A DNA stretch of 64,000 nucleotides from Alphaproteobacteria bacterium UBA4588 (GCA_905182195.1 CAJJAW010000001.1:62001-126000); one strand, 5' to 3'; counted from the first letter of the stretch, positions 29,941 to 39,297 are shown. Notes: generated from the letters alone by a model not told the origin. A program made the numbers and translations.

Positions 29941-30168
29941 ATGACCCCTGCATTCCTCACAAACATACCGCCCATGGGCTATCTAGTTATAGCGCTAGTC
30001 GTTTTGGTTTTATTTGGTCGTGGTAAGATTTCTGCCATGATGGGCGAAATGGGTAAAGGCATCACCGCGTTCAAGAAAGGGGTGAGTGACAGCCAACAAG
30101 AGATTGAAGAATCTGCCTCTGACGGTGCTAAAGACGTGACGCCCGAAGAAAAAAAAGAAAAGCCCTAA
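29941..30168 (+). CDS. tatA: Sec-independent protein translocase subunit TatA
   Basis: TatA polymerises to form the pore of the twin-arginine export system. The 75-residue protein has a short N-terminal transmembrane helix (MGYLVIALVVLVLFGRGKI), the conserved FGRGK hinge, an amphipathic helix (SAMMGEMGKGITAFKKG) and an acidic/Lys-rich tail. AAGGAG at 29928-29933 lies seven bases before the ATG. It is the first gene of a tatABC operon with a fourth gene. Confidence 0.95.
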   Translation: MTPAFLTNIPPMGYLVIALVVLVLFGRGKISAMMGEMGKGITAFKKGVSDSQQEIEESASDGAKDVTPEEKKEKP

Positions 30169-30203
30169 TCACTATCACTCATCTGAAGTAAGGAAGGTTC
30201 TCG

Positions 30204-30776
30204 ATGTTTGGATTGGGATGGGCTGAGATTATGGTAGCAGCCATTGTTGGTTTGATCGTAATTGGCCCCAAAGAACTGCCAGTCGTATTTCGAAAAATAG
30301 GACAATTTGTTGGTAAAGCAAAGGGTATGGCCCGCGACTTTAGTCGGGCGATGAACGATGCCGCTGACGACTCGGGTATGAAAGACGCAATGGATTCAGT
30401 GAACTCCCTACAAGATGGGGTGCGAAGTGTGACGGATCCTACCACAAAGTGGAAGGATTTTGTACCTGGATCTGAAACCGCCCAACTTGCTGAAGAGCGT
30501 GCCGAAAAATCAAAGAAAATGCACGACGCAATGGCTGTTAAGGCTCAAGGGCGTTTAGATGCAGAAAAAGTTATAAATGTGGCTGCTAAATCCTCCACTG
30601 CTCCGAAAGGGGTTGGAAAGTTACAGTCGAAGAAGCCTGCTCCAAAAAAATTGGTTGTTGCAAAGGTGCCGGGCAAATCTATCGTGGAGAGAAAACCTTC
30701 AGCCAGTCCTAAAAAAGTGGTAATCAAGAAAAATGTTGCAAACAAAACAGCCCCTAAGCCTGGTAAAACAACATGA
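30204..30776 (+). CDS. tatB: Sec-independent protein translocase subunit TatB
   Basis: TatB forms the Tat substrate receptor with TatC. The 190-residue protein begins MFGLGWAEIMVAAIVGLIVIGPKELP, the TatB signature with a membrane helix and the Gly-Pro hinge, followed by an amphipathic helix (VFRKIGQFVGKAKGMARDF). The C-terminal 90 residues are Lys/Pro/Ala-rich and probably disordered. Its stop overlaps the tatC ATG by four bases. Confidence 0.95.
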   Translation: MFGLGWAEIMVAAIVGLIVIGPKELPVVFRKIGQFVGKAKGMARDFSRAMNDAADDSGMKDAMDSVNSLQDGVRSVTDPTTKWKDFVPGSETAQLAEERAEKSKKMHDAMAVKAQGRLDAEKVINVAAKSSTAPKGVGKLQSKKPAPKKLVVAKVPGKSIVERKPSASPKKVVIKKNVANKTAPKPGKTT

Positions 30777-31657
30777 GCAGTGAAGACGAAACTTTAGACG
30801 ATTCTTCCGCGCCCTTGATTGAACATTTGACCGAACTTAGGACTTGTCTTATCCGCGCGGCTCTAGCCTTTATCGTTGGATTGTTTGCTTGTTTCTTCGT
30901 CGCAGAATATATTTTAAACTTTTTAGCTGAACCAATTGCGCAGATCTTGCGTAATCGTGGTGAGATTGCCCAGTTGATATTCACTGCACCACAAGAAAAG
31001 TTCTTTGTATTGATCCGAATATCAGTAATTTTTGGCCTCGGTGTATCCTCCCCGTTCATTGGCTACCAATTATGGCGGTTTGTAGCACCTGGCCTTTACA
31101 AGGCAGAAAAAAACGCATTTCTTCCGTTTATTATTGCGTCGCCGCTGTTATTTCTACTTGGTGCTGCCTTCGCACATTATGTTGTAAGCCCGCTGGCGCT
31201 TAACTTTTTCATTGGCTATGCGGACATAATGCCAACTGTGACGGCATTGATCACTGGAACTGAACTCCAAGTAGATGATACGGCTCTCAAAACTCGGTTT
31301 TTGGGCTCTGTTCGCGAAACTTTAGACATAGTATTGAAATTTATAATGGCTTTTGGGGTCTGTTTTCAACTGCCGGTTTTACTTACACTTATGGGGAAAG
31401 CGGGTTTGGTCTCCGCTGCGGGTCTCCGGGCTGTCCGAAAATATGCCATTGTAGCCATTTTGATCTTGGCAGGCATTGTGACGCCACCAGATGTGGTGAC
31501 ACAGGTTATATTGTTCGTGGTTGTTTATGGCCTTTACGAGATTTCAATTTGGTTGGTAGTCTATGTCGAAATAAAACGGAACGCTTTCCTCAAAGAACAG
31601 GGTGTGTCGGACGAAGATTTATTCGGTGACGAGGATGATGAAAGAGATTTAAAATGA
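30773..31657 (+). CDS. tatC: Sec-independent protein translocase subunit TatC
   Basis: TatC recognises twin-arginine signal peptides. The 294-residue protein has six transmembrane helices and the family stretches LIEHLTELRTCLIRA, the periplasmic-side FTAPQEKFFV, and YQLWRFVAPGLYKAEKNAFLPF. The charged N-terminal segment (LTELR) is part of the known signal-peptide binding site. An acidic C-terminus ends DLFGDEDDERDLK. It overlaps tatB and the next gene by four bases each. Confidence 0.97.
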   Translation: MSSEDETLDDSSAPLIEHLTELRTCLIRAALAFIVGLFACFFVAEYILNFLAEPIAQILRNRGEIAQLIFTAPQEKFFVLIRISVIFGLGVSSPFIGYQLWRFVAPGLYKAEKNAFLPFIIASPLLFLLGAAFAHYVVSPLALNFFIGYADIMPTVTALITGTELQVDDTALKTRFLGSVRETLDIVLKFIMAFGVCFQLPVLLTLMGKAGLVSAAGLRAVRKYAIVAILILAGIVTPPDVVTQVILFVVVYGLYEISIWLVVYVEIKRNAFLKEQGVSDEDLFGDEDDERDLK

Positions 31658-32493
31658 CCCAAGATCCTCTGAATCGGATAGCCTTGGCGCTTGAGAGGAT
31701 GTCACCTGCGCCACTTAGGTGCCCAGATTTCAATCAAGTTGACGCGTTTCTGTGGCATACAAGCCCAGATAAACTTGAGCCAATAGCAACGGTTTCGCGG
31801 GTAGATCTCAATCTTCTTGTTGGTATTGATAGGTCTCGGGATACACTGCTGGATAATACCAGTCGTTTTGCTAACGGCATGCCCGCAAACAATGCTTTAC
31901 TGTGGGGCGCACGTGGAATGGGCAAGTCGTCACTAGTGAAGGCAGTACATGCGGACATAGTAGGCCAAGGGCTGCCTCTAAAGATGGTTGAACTGCAACG
32001 CGAAGACTTACCTTCCGTGATCCGTCTTTTAGCTCTGCTGCGTGATGCGCCTTACCAGTTCTTACTTTTCTGTGATGACCTGTCTTTTTCACATGATGAT
32101 CAGCATTATAAATCGCTTAAGGCGGTTTTGGATGGTGGCATTGCTGGCCGTCCGGAAAATGTGATTTTCTATGCTACCTCAAACAGGCGTCACCTGATGC
32201 CACGTGACATGATCGAGAATGAGAGTTCTGGCGCGATCAACCCTGGTGAAGCCGTAGAAGAAAAAGTTAGTTTATCAGACAGGTTTGGCCTCTGGCTAGG
32301 ATTTCATCCATGTGATCAGGACCAGTACTTGCAAATGATTAAGGGATATTGCGCTGCACATTTTGTGACCGTAGAGCCTGACGTTTTGCAGGCGGAAGCC
32401 ATAGAATGGCAAGCTACCAGGGGGTCACGATCTGGTCGGGTGGCTTGGCAGTTTTTTGTTGATCTTGCTGGGCGTCATGGAGTTGCAATATAA
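31654..32493 (+). CDS. ATP-binding protein of the DUF815 AAA family
   Basis: The 279-residue protein is a P-loop ATPase with Walker A GARGMGKSS (85-93) and a Walker B-like FLLFCDDLSF (136-145), followed by YATSNRRHLMPRDM, a sensor-1-like segment. This matches the DUF815 group of predicted AAA ATPases, whose biochemical role is not established. It overlaps the tatC stop by four bases, so it is cotranslated with the Tat genes. In other Rhodobacterales I recall this gene being close to tat, surE, pcm and nlpD homologues, which fits here. Confidence 0.88.
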   Translation: MTQDPLNRIALALERMSPAPLRCPDFNQVDAFLWHTSPDKLEPIATVSRVDLNLLVGIDRSRDTLLDNTSRFANGMPANNALLWGARGMGKSSLVKAVHADIVGQGLPLKMVELQREDLPSVIRLLALLRDAPYQFLLFCDDLSFSHDDQHYKSLKAVLDGGIAGRPENVIFYATSNRRHLMPRDMIENESSGAINPGEAVEEKVSLSDRFGLWLGFHPCDQDQYLQMIKGYCAAHFVTVEPDVLQAEAIEWQATRGSRSGRVAWQFFVDLAGRHGVAI

Positions 32494-32511
32494 TCTGTTT
32501 AGGTCTGACCC

Positions 32512-33621
32512 TCAAATATAATCGTCTGGATCAACAGATACTAAGCCTCTACGTACTTCGAAATGTAAGAAGGACGGTGTGCCAGTACCCACTTCGGCAA
32601 TTTTCTGACCACGGTTCACCCGATCACCTTTTTTAACCGTGAGCTCATCAATATTTGTGTACACGGTCAAAATTCCATCAGCATGTTTGATTACTAAAAT
32701 AGGTACGTCATCCGTATCTTTAGTAACGGCGGCAACGATGCCATCGCCAGCAGCAACAACAGAACTGCCAGATTTGGCGCTAATATCAATACCCTCATTT
32801 TGACCTTTTTTGTAGCTGCGGATGATGTTCCCTGAGACTGGACGTACTAAGAGCGTGTCTATGCTAGAGGCCGCAGTAGTCTCTCCGGTGTTGGCAATAG
32901 GTACTTGAGTTGTCGTTGATGTAGCTGTTTTGGGTTGTAAGTCTACCTGCGGGTGCGGTCTTGCACTGCTTGGCGGTGTGGGTGTTGGGCTACCTTGCCC
33001 TGGTGCGCTGACGTTTGTTGTAGCGTTGCCTGTGATAGGTATTAATAAATACTGTCCAGGACGCACATTCATTTCTGTGTCAAGACTATTCCAGTCAGCC
33101 AGAGTATCTGCCGACACTTTGTAGAACCGTGCGATAGTGAAAGCAGTCTCGCCAGTAACGACCTGATGTCGTTTTGGTTCAACGCTGGTAAGCTGGCTGG
33201 CGGGTCTAGGATTATCTAAAAGTTCGCTGATATCAACAACTGTTGGTGTTAAAGGTTTACCAGTGGCATCACTCGCCACGATGCTTGGTGGCAGCGCAAT
33301 AATCTCGCCGTGGCGTAAAACGGCTTCTTGTGAGATTCCGTTGTAACTTCCCAGAATTTCTGAATCTGCACTGATGCGTTCAGCCAAATCACCAATTTTG
33401 TCCCCATTTCGTGCCACAACCACTTGGTAGTTTGGAAAAGTGATCACACCGCGTTCATCTGGATCTGGGCGGTTGGCCACAGCACTATTTGCGGCTGAAG
33501 ATGTATCCAAGCGGCCACCAAGCTGATCGCGCATATCAAAATCAAAGTCGCCTGAACAACCAATTATGCCAATAAACGCCACTAGAAAAATTAATCGAAT
33601 CTTTGTGAAATCATATTTCAT
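32512..33621 (-). CDS. nlpD: LysM/M23-domain lipoprotein (NlpD-like amidase activator)
   Basis: From ATG 33621 the 369-residue product begins with a lipoprotein signal (IIGC, Cys22). It has two LysM peptidoglycan-binding repeats (about 55-105 and 170-215; HQVVTGETAFTIARFY), a Pro/Ser/Thr linker, and a C-terminal M23/LytM domain. The zinc-binding pattern is degenerate: the usual HxGxD reads NEGID, and the HxH before FE reads FLHFE. A non-catalytic activator of cell-wall amidases, as NlpD is in E. coli, is therefore more likely than a peptidase. The upstream TTG-type extension to 33660 is less likely. It ends a surE-pcm-nlpD operon. Confidence 0.9.
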   Translation of the reverse strand: MKYDFTKIRLIFLVAFIGIIGCSGDFDFDMRDQLGGRLDTSSAANSAVANRPDPDERGVITFPNYQVVVARNGDKIGDLAERISADSEILGSYNGISQEAVLRHGEIIALPPSIVASDATGKPLTPTVVDISELLDNPRPASQLTSVEPKRHQVVTGETAFTIARFYKVSADTLADWNSLDTEMNVRPGQYLLIPITGNATTNVSAPGQGSPTPTPPSSARPHPQVDLQPKTATSTTTQVPIANTGETTAASSIDTLLVRPVSGNIIRSYKKGQNEGIDISAKSGSSVVAAGDGIVAAVTKDTDDVPILVIKHADGILTVYTNIDELTVKKGDRVNRGQKIAEVGTGTPSFLHFEVRRGLVSVDPDDYI

Positions 33622-33662
33622 TTGGCTCTTACCTAACTTTTTTTGACTTATAATAGCCACTT

Positions 33663-34310
33663 TTAGAAATTTTCCTTACCCAGACCTTCTAACAGGGGTA
33701 CAAATCGTACGGGCCTTAACTCGTGATATGTTAACCCATCTTCGGTTTTTAGAATTTTAACCAATGTCTGAACTTTATCTGATTGCCCAACTGGTAGTAC
33801 CATAATACCGCCTACGCGCAATTGTTCCAACAATGGGCCAGGAGGATCTTCACTCGCGGCAGTCAACAAAATTTTGTCAAAGGGAGCTTGTTCTGGCAGG
33901 CCATGGCTGCCATCGGCACTGAATACAGTGATGTTGGTGATATCTTCTAATTCGAAAAGAGCGCGTGCGGCGCGAACCAATTGACTATGGCGATCCACAG
34001 TGTAGACCCGCCGAGCTAGTTGGCTGAGTATGGCGGCTTGATAGCCAGACCCAGTGCCTATTTCTAAAACCTTATCACGAGGTTGCACGTCTAGTGATTC
34101 AGTCATCAAGGCCACGATTGAGGGTTGTGAAATTGTTTGGCCACATGCAATTGGTAGAGGCGTGTCTTCATAGGCTCGTTCTTCGAATGTACCCCTAATA
34201 TATTTTTTGCGGTCCACGTGTTCCATGGCATTAAGCACACGTTTGTTTGTCACACCGCGCGAGCGTAACGAAAACAAGAATTGCATTTTACGTTCGGCAT
34301 CGCTGATCAT
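33663..34310 (-). CDS. pcm: Protein-L-isoaspartate O-methyltransferase
   Basis: Pcm methylates isoaspartyl residues in aged proteins with S-adenosylmethionine to start their repair. The 215-residue protein has the N-terminal [13 protein letters not shown]-type substrate block (here [17 protein letters not shown]), SAM motif [15 protein letters not shown], and motif II/III regions DKILLTAA and LPVGQ. The length is typical. It sits between surE, four bases upstream, and the lipoprotein gene, the usual order. Confidence 0.95.
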   Translation of the reverse strand: MISDAERKMQFLFSLRSRGVTNKRVLNAMEHVDRKKYIRGTFEERAYEDTPLPIACGQTISQPSIVALMTESLDVQPRDKVLEIGTGSGYQAAILSQLARRVYTVDRHSQLVRAARALFELEDITNITVFSADGSHGLPEQAPFDKILLTAASEDPPGPLLEQLRVGGIMVLPVGQSDKVQTLVKILKTEDGLTYHELRPVRFVPLLEGLGKENF

Positions 34311-34313
34311 AGA

Positions 34314-35096
34314 TTAACCTAATGTATGGGCCAAGTGGCCCAGTTGATCATGTGCAGTTAAATTTGCGCGCATAGGTGTAATAGATATATACCCCGCCAG
34401 ATTGGCTGCGGCGTCAGTGCCCTTTTTAGTTGGGACCTGTTGTGGTTTACCGTGCATGAATAAGAATTTTCGACCGCTGGGCGAAGTGGTGGCACTAGCG
34501 CTGAATGCACCATCGCCACGATAGCCTTGGGCTACGGACTTCATCCCCAACACACCTGTCGCGGGGACTGGTGGGAAGTTGATGTTGTAAAATAGTGCAT
34601 AATCATTTGCGCGAGCAAAGCCAGCTTTAAGACATGCTTGAATAGCAGCAACTCCATGGACGCTGCTTGCCTCAAAACTATCTGCTAATTCGGAATTTTC
34701 CGGTCCATAAAACTGTGACATGGCAATCGCAGGAATGCCGGCCAAAGCTGCTTCCATTGCAGCGCCAATTGTCCCGGAATATACTGTATTTTCGGCAGAG
34801 TTGTTACCTTTGTTGACGCCTGAGAGCACCAAGTCTGGCTGAAGTTGCATTAGCTCGTTTAATCCTGCGAGAACGCAATCAGCGGGCGACCCTTCGACAG
34901 CAAACCTGCGTGGCCCATATTGATGCACCAAAACTGGCTTGCTATAGGAAATACAATGGCCAACGCCTGATTGCTCTGACTGCGGTGCGACGGTCCAAAC
35001 CTCACCTTTGGGCCCGGCCAATTGGCTGGCCAAGCCACGAAGCACCTCAAGTCCAGGCGCCATAATACCATCGTCATTTGTGATAAGTATATTCAT
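34314..35096 (-). CDS. surE: 5'/3'-nucleotidase SurE
   Basis: SurE hydrolyses nucleoside monophosphates and is linked to survival in stationary phase. The 260-residue protein opens with MNILITNDDGI, whose paired Asp (residues 8-9) bind the divalent metal. It also shows APQSEQSGVGHCIS, the SGVNKGNNSAENTVYSGTIGAAMEA block with the second metal-binding Asn, and the C-terminal SITPMRANLTAH. It is the first gene of the surE-pcm-nlpD operon on the minus strand. Confidence 0.96.
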   Translation of the reverse strand: MNILITNDDGIMAPGLEVLRGLASQLAGPKGEVWTVAPQSEQSGVGHCISYSKPVLVHQYGPRRFAVEGSPADCVLAGLNELMQLQPDLVLSGVNKGNNSAENTVYSGTIGAAMEAALAGIPAIAMSQFYGPENSELADSFEASSVHGVAAIQACLKAGFARANDYALFYNINFPPVPATGVLGMKSVAQGYRGDGAFSASATTSPSGRKFLFMHGKPQQVPTKKGTDAAANLAGYISITPMRANLTAHDQLGHLAHTLG

Positions 35097-35196
35097 ATGC
35101 CTTGGTTAGAAGGTTGCCGTCGGGCGGGCAAGCCTCCATCTACATTACATTAGTATAATTATTGGTATGGGCGCATAATACTGGAGTTAAGAAAAC

Positions 35197-35925
35197 TTAT
35201 ATAATTCCCAGCGTTGCAATTATTTTGTCTGCTTCGATGTCACAAGTTGACAACGCATCGCTATCTTCGCCAGGGAAAAAGCGCGCGCGTGTCGCGGTAG
35301 GCACTGGGGCAGGTGTCACAATACACACCCGTGGCCCAGTATTTATGGTTTCTGCCTGCCAGCTTTGAGCCAAAGCAATTTGTGCAGATTTAGTTGCGCC
35401 GTAGCTACCGAAAAATTTTAAACCTGCACAGGGATCATTCAAAAAAACAGCTATGCCAGCGTGGCCCAGCAGTGGCGCCACATTTGGAATCAGCATACCA
35501 GTCGTTGTAATATTGATTTTTACGGATTTTTCCCAATCACGCGCATCAATAAAATTGGCAGGTGAAAGTGGCGCCGCGTGAATGGCGCAATGTGCCCAAA
35601 GTAGTAAGCCGCCCCAGCGCTCATGGATTGAGATGCAAAGATGACGTACAGCGTTTACGTCGGTGAGGTCGAGTGGTGCCAGTGTGGCCTGCCCACCAAT
35701 GGCCTGAATGCGATCATCCAACTCCTCCAAGCTACCAGTGGTTTTTGCAACTGCAATGATGTGAAAATTTCGCGCCAGTTTGAGCGCTAATGCAGCACCC
35801 AATCCGCGTGATGCGCCGGTGATGAGGATTGGATATGTCATGGGCGGCGTCATGGGCGCAAAACCCGCTGGGGTCAAGAGACGAGGGCTTGCCAAAAGTG
35901 GTGGACGGTGATGATCTTCTGACAT
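35197..35925 (-). CDS. SDR-family oxidoreductase, divergent from the P450 gene
   Basis: This 242-residue short-chain dehydrogenase has the cofactor motif TGASRGLGAA (about residues 35-44) and a catalytic YGATK (Tyr-x3-Lys). The usual NNAG is replaced by AHCAIHAAPL, so the cofactor loop is divergent. From the first ATG (35925) a Pro-rich 28-residue leader precedes the fold; internal ATGs at 35853 and 35841 would give a normal N-terminus and leave room for promoters. The first start codon overlaps the P450 start codon on the other strand. The substrate is unknown; pairing with a P450 suggests a shared oxidative pathway. Confidence 0.82.
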   Translation of the reverse strand: MSEDHHRPPLLASPRLLTPAGFAPMTPPMTYPILITGASRGLGAALALKLARNFHIIAVAKTTGSLEELDDRIQAIGGQATLAPLDLTDVNAVRHLCISIHERWGGLLLWAHCAIHAAPLSPANFIDARDWEKSVKINITTTGMLIPNVAPLLGHAGIAVFLNDPCAGLKFFGSYGATKSAQIALAQSWQAETINTGPRVCIVTPAPVPTATRARFFPGEDSDALSTCDIEADKIIATLGII

Positions 35926-37075
35926 GGAATATACAATTGACCTACAAAAGTTTTACTGTGACCCTTACCCCGATTTGGCTATAATTCAGAGTATTGCGCC
36001 AGTGGTCTATGTGCCACAGCTGGACGCAGCGTTGATTACTCGCCGGTCTGATATCTTTAAACAAGAAAAACGAGTTGATTTGTTCTCCTCCTGCCAACCT
36101 GATGGTTTGATGGTCCAGTTGATGGGTGAAAATATGATGCGAAAAGATGGGGCCGAGCATCAAGAGGCACGCCAAAAAATATTTCCGAGCCTCAGCCCTC
36201 GAACGGTGAAGCAGGTTTGGAGAGCTGAATTTGAGCGTTCCACACGAGTGGTAATTGAAGGATTAAAGAAAAAAAAAGCATTTGACTTGGTACGTGATTT
36301 TGCCATGCCTGTCTCGGGCGCTGCTCTAGTAGCGATCACAGGCCTACGCCAAATGACACCGGGGCAGATGGATAAGGTCAGCCAAGCAATGATTGATGGT
36401 TGCTCAAACTACCTAGGCACGCCGAGCGTGACGCAGGCATGTGATGTTGCAACTGCGGATATTGATGCTCATATTGCGCTGATGGTGCCAGAATTGACTG
36501 ACAGCCCTGATACTTCTGTGCTTTCAGTTTTGATCCAAGCTGGCCAATCTTTGGCCAATATTAAGGCCAATATCAAGCTAGTGATTTCTGGCGGTCAAAA
36601 TGAACCTAGAGATGCTATTGCTGGCACAGCCGCTGCTTTATTGATGCAGCGAAATGCGCTGGCTAAAGTGTTGCATTCAGGTGACTGGGGGCAGGCCTTT
36701 ATGGAATACGCCCGTTGGATGTCGCCTATAGGCATGAGTCCGCGGCGAATAAGTCAAGATTGTATTGTGTTAGGACATGATTTTAAAAAGAACGATAAGG
36801 TATTTTTTATGTTTGGCGCAGCCAATAGAGATCCGGCCGTGTTTGCTACACCCGAGACTTATGACATAGACCGAAATACGGGTCCCGCCATACCATTTGG
36901 GTCTGGGCCGCATTTTTGTGCGGGGGCGGCAGTCAGCCGGGTATTGATAGCTGAGGTTGCTTTGCCACAACTCTTTAAGGCTTTTCCCGATCTTGAGCTC
37001 GTAGATCATGTAAAATGGGGCGGGTGGGCGTTTCGTGGCCCAGTGTCAGTCAAGGTAAGTAGAGGACCGTCATAA
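35924..37075 (+). CDS. Cytochrome P450
   Basis: The 383-residue protein is a soluble bacterial P450 monooxygenase. The haem-thiolate loop is FGSGPHFCAG (325-334) with Cys332 as axial ligand, and the K-helix ExxR is EYAR (261-264). The I-helix is unusual: where most P450s read (A/G)GxxT with an acid-alcohol pair, this one has SGGQNEPRDAIAG (222-234), with Asn-Glu-Pro. The missing Thr suggests altered oxygen activation or proton delivery. No ferredoxin or ferredoxin reductase gene is adjacent. The substrate cannot be predicted. It is transcribed divergently from an SDR gene and converges on purF. Confidence 0.92.
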   Translation: MEYTIDLQKFYCDPYPDLAIIQSIAPVVYVPQLDAALITRRSDIFKQEKRVDLFSSCQPDGLMVQLMGENMMRKDGAEHQEARQKIFPSLSPRTVKQVWRAEFERSTRVVIEGLKKKKAFDLVRDFAMPVSGAALVAITGLRQMTPGQMDKVSQAMIDGCSNYLGTPSVTQACDVATADIDAHIALMVPELTDSPDTSVLSVLIQAGQSLANIKANIKLVISGGQNEPRDAIAGTAAALLMQRNALAKVLHSGDWGQAFMEYARWMSPIGMSPRRISQDCIVLGHDFKKNDKVFFMFGAANRDPAVFATPETYDIDRNTGPAIPFGSGPHFCAGAAVSRVLIAEVALPQLFKAFPDLELVDHVKWGGWAFRGPVSVKVSRGPS

Positions 37076-37118
37076 ACCCCCATATAACGGCAACAAGTCC
37101 ATCCCAGAACGCTTGGCG

Positions 37119-38606
37119 CTATTCAGCGGCTTTCATTTGGAATCCATTGGAAATTTGATCTGTTGGTGTGACTGGGTATTCACCGCTAAAACATGCATCA
37201 CAATACTGTGGTTGGGCATTATCCCGGTCGCTGCCGTTGACTGCTCGGTAAAGTCCATTGAGCGAGATAAACTTTAGACTGTCCACGGTGAGATGCTGAC
37301 GCATTTCTTCTTCGGTCATTGTAGCTGCCAAAAGTTTTTCACGTTGTGGCGTGTCCACCCCGTAAAAGCACGGCCATGCCGTGGGTGGACTAGCGATGCG
37401 AAAATGTACCTCAGCTGCGCCCGCGTCCAAAATCATTTCTTTAATCTTACGAGATGTGGTGCCACGTACTACACTGTCATCCACCAAGATTACGCGTTTG
37501 CCACGAATTAGAGCCCGGTTTACATTCAGCTTCAGGCGCACTCCCATATTTCTGATTTGCTCGCTGGGTTCTATGAAAGTTCGGCCCATATATTGGTTGC
37601 GAATGATCCCCATTGCGTAGGGAATGCCAGATTGCAGAGAATACCCAATCGCGGCGGGGGTACCGCTGTCTGGCACGGGGCAGACGAGGTCAGCGTCCAC
37701 TGGTGATTCCTTCGCTAATTCACGCCCAATCGCCTCACGGGTTTCATAGACACTACGCCCTCCTAAAATACTGTCAGGACGACTAAAATAGATATGTTCA
37801 AAGATGCAAAATCGAGGGCGGGCTGGACGAAATGGATAGGTACTGTCGACGCCTTTATCTGTAATTACAACCATTTCACCAGGATGAATCTCACGAATAA
37901 ACTCCGCACCAATTATATCGAGTGCGCACGTTTCAGAGCTTAAAGCCCAACCATCACTAACCTTACCAAGCACCAAGGGACGCACGCCTAATGGATCACG
38001 TACACCAATAAGTTGGGTTTGGGTCATAGCAACAATGGAAAACGCGCCCTCAACACGGCGTAAAGCATCTTCCATCCGCTGCGGAATATCTTGTTGCAAG
38101 CTGCGGGCCATTAAATGGATGATGCACTCGCTATCGGAAGAGGATTGAAAAATTGAGCCACGCTCGATCAGCTCTTTGCGCAAAGCTATAGCATTGGTGA
38201 TATTTCCATTATGGGCAATAGCAGCCCCACCCATGGCAAATTCGCCAAAAAACGGTTGAACATCTCGGATTGCCGTATTGCCTTTGGAGCCCGCGGTTGA
38301 ATAACGCACATGTCCAATAGATAAATCACCTGGAAGCTGTTCCATAATTTTAGTGCTGGTGAAGCTGTCACGCACATAACCAAAACGGCGCACAGAATTA
38401 AAGCCTTGTTCAACATCATGTGAAACTATACCACCAGCTTCTTGTCCTCGATGCTGTAATGCATGTAGGCCAAGCGCTGTAAAATTTGCTGCATCTCGGG
38501 TACCTATTACGCCAAAAACGCCACATTCTTCGCGCAGCTTATCGTCGTCAAAAGGATCTGTATGTATCTGGTTCAACGGCTTGGCCACGCAAAAGGTTCC
38601 GATCAT
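37119..38606 (-). CDS. purF: Amidophosphoribosyltransferase
   Basis: PurF makes 5-phosphoribosylamine from PRPP and glutamine, the committed step of purine synthesis. From ATG 38606 the protein is 495 residues. A short propeptide precedes ECGVFG, whose Cys28 becomes the N-terminal nucleophile of the glutaminase domain. ALQHRGQEAGGI and RYSTAG follow. The PRPP loop is ILVDDSVVRGTTSRK. Cysteines such as those in PQYCDACFSGEYP fit the iron-sulfur-containing class. A GTG at 38651 would add 15 residues and is less likely. cvpA follows upstream on the same strand's other side, as in many bacteria. Confidence 0.95.
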   Translation of the reverse strand: MIGTFCVAKPLNQIHTDPFDDDKLREECGVFGVIGTRDAANFTALGLHALQHRGQEAGGIVSHDVEQGFNSVRRFGYVRDSFTSTKIMEQLPGDLSIGHVRYSTAGSKGNTAIRDVQPFFGEFAMGGAAIAHNGNITNAIALRKELIERGSIFQSSSDSECIIHLMARSLQQDIPQRMEDALRRVEGAFSIVAMTQTQLIGVRDPLGVRPLVLGKVSDGWALSSETCALDIIGAEFIREIHPGEMVVITDKGVDSTYPFRPARPRFCIFEHIYFSRPDSILGGRSVYETREAIGRELAKESPVDADLVCPVPDSGTPAAIGYSLQSGIPYAMGIIRNQYMGRTFIEPSEQIRNMGVRLKLNVNRALIRGKRVILVDDSVVRGTTSRKIKEMILDAGAAEVHFRIASPPTAWPCFYGVDTPQREKLLAATMTEEEMRQHLTVDSLKFISLNGLYRAVNGSDRDNAQPQYCDACFSGEYPVTPTDQISNGFQMKAAE

Positions 38607-38742
38607 TGACGACTCATTCAATTCTCTATGGCATCGAGGGGTGCATGTCACTTTGACATTGTAATATATTGTTAATTTTTTTTATTATTGACGACCATTT
38701 TAAAATAATTTTAAGCATGTCTATAAGTGAAATTATAGCCCA

Positions 38743-39297
38743 TTAAGCACCGCAGCCGCCAACCAATTGATCATATTGAGTTCTTACCCACCCTAGTGCT
38801 GCTTCTGGATTTTGATCTTGGACATCATCTATGTAGCGTTCAAAAATTGTGGCTGATTTGGATGTTTCTAACGATATAATATCCTGATTAGGCATAACCG
38901 TAAAATAGATAAAGAAGGCAACGGCTACCAAAATTACTCCACGAAAGACGCCAAATAAAAAGCCAAGCATTTGGTCAAACCCGCCAAAAATTGATTTTTG
39001 AACCAAGGATGAAAATAGTGGGGTGAACAATGATACAATCAGCAAGGCTCCAGAAAATATAATTGCAAAGCTGGTCAGAATTAACAGTTCGCAACTGTTG
39101 CCCAACATATCCCCAAGATAAGGAATTTGCCTCACCAAAGGCTGACCTAAATCAGCAAATACAAAGCCTAATACTGCAGCTAAGATCCAGCCTCCAATAG
39201 CCATGATTTCGCGCACTACACCCCGAGAGTATGCCAATAGAGCCGACATTACGATAAGCATTACAACACCGCCGTCGACTATAGTAAAACCTTCCAA
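38743..39297 (-). CDS. cvpA: CvpA family membrane protein
   Basis: CvpA is an inner-membrane protein needed for colicin V production in E. coli and widely linked to purF. The 184-residue protein has four hydrophobic helices with the conserved start DGGVVMLIVMSALLAYSRGVVREIM and the small-residue-rich segments of the family. The C-terminus is soluble and ends VGGCGA. It lies upstream of purF and downstream of radA on the same strand, the order radA-cvpA-purF seen in many alphaproteobacteria. Confidence 0.93.
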   Translation of the reverse strand: MEGFTIVDGGVVMLIVMSALLAYSRGVVREIMAIGGWILAAVLGFVFADLGQPLVRQIPYLGDMLGNSCELLILTSFAIIFSGALLIVSLFTPLFSSLVQKSIFGGFDQMLGFLFGVFRGVILVAVAFFIYFTVMPNQDIISLETSKSATIFERYIDDVQDQNPEAALGWVRTQYDQLVGGCGA

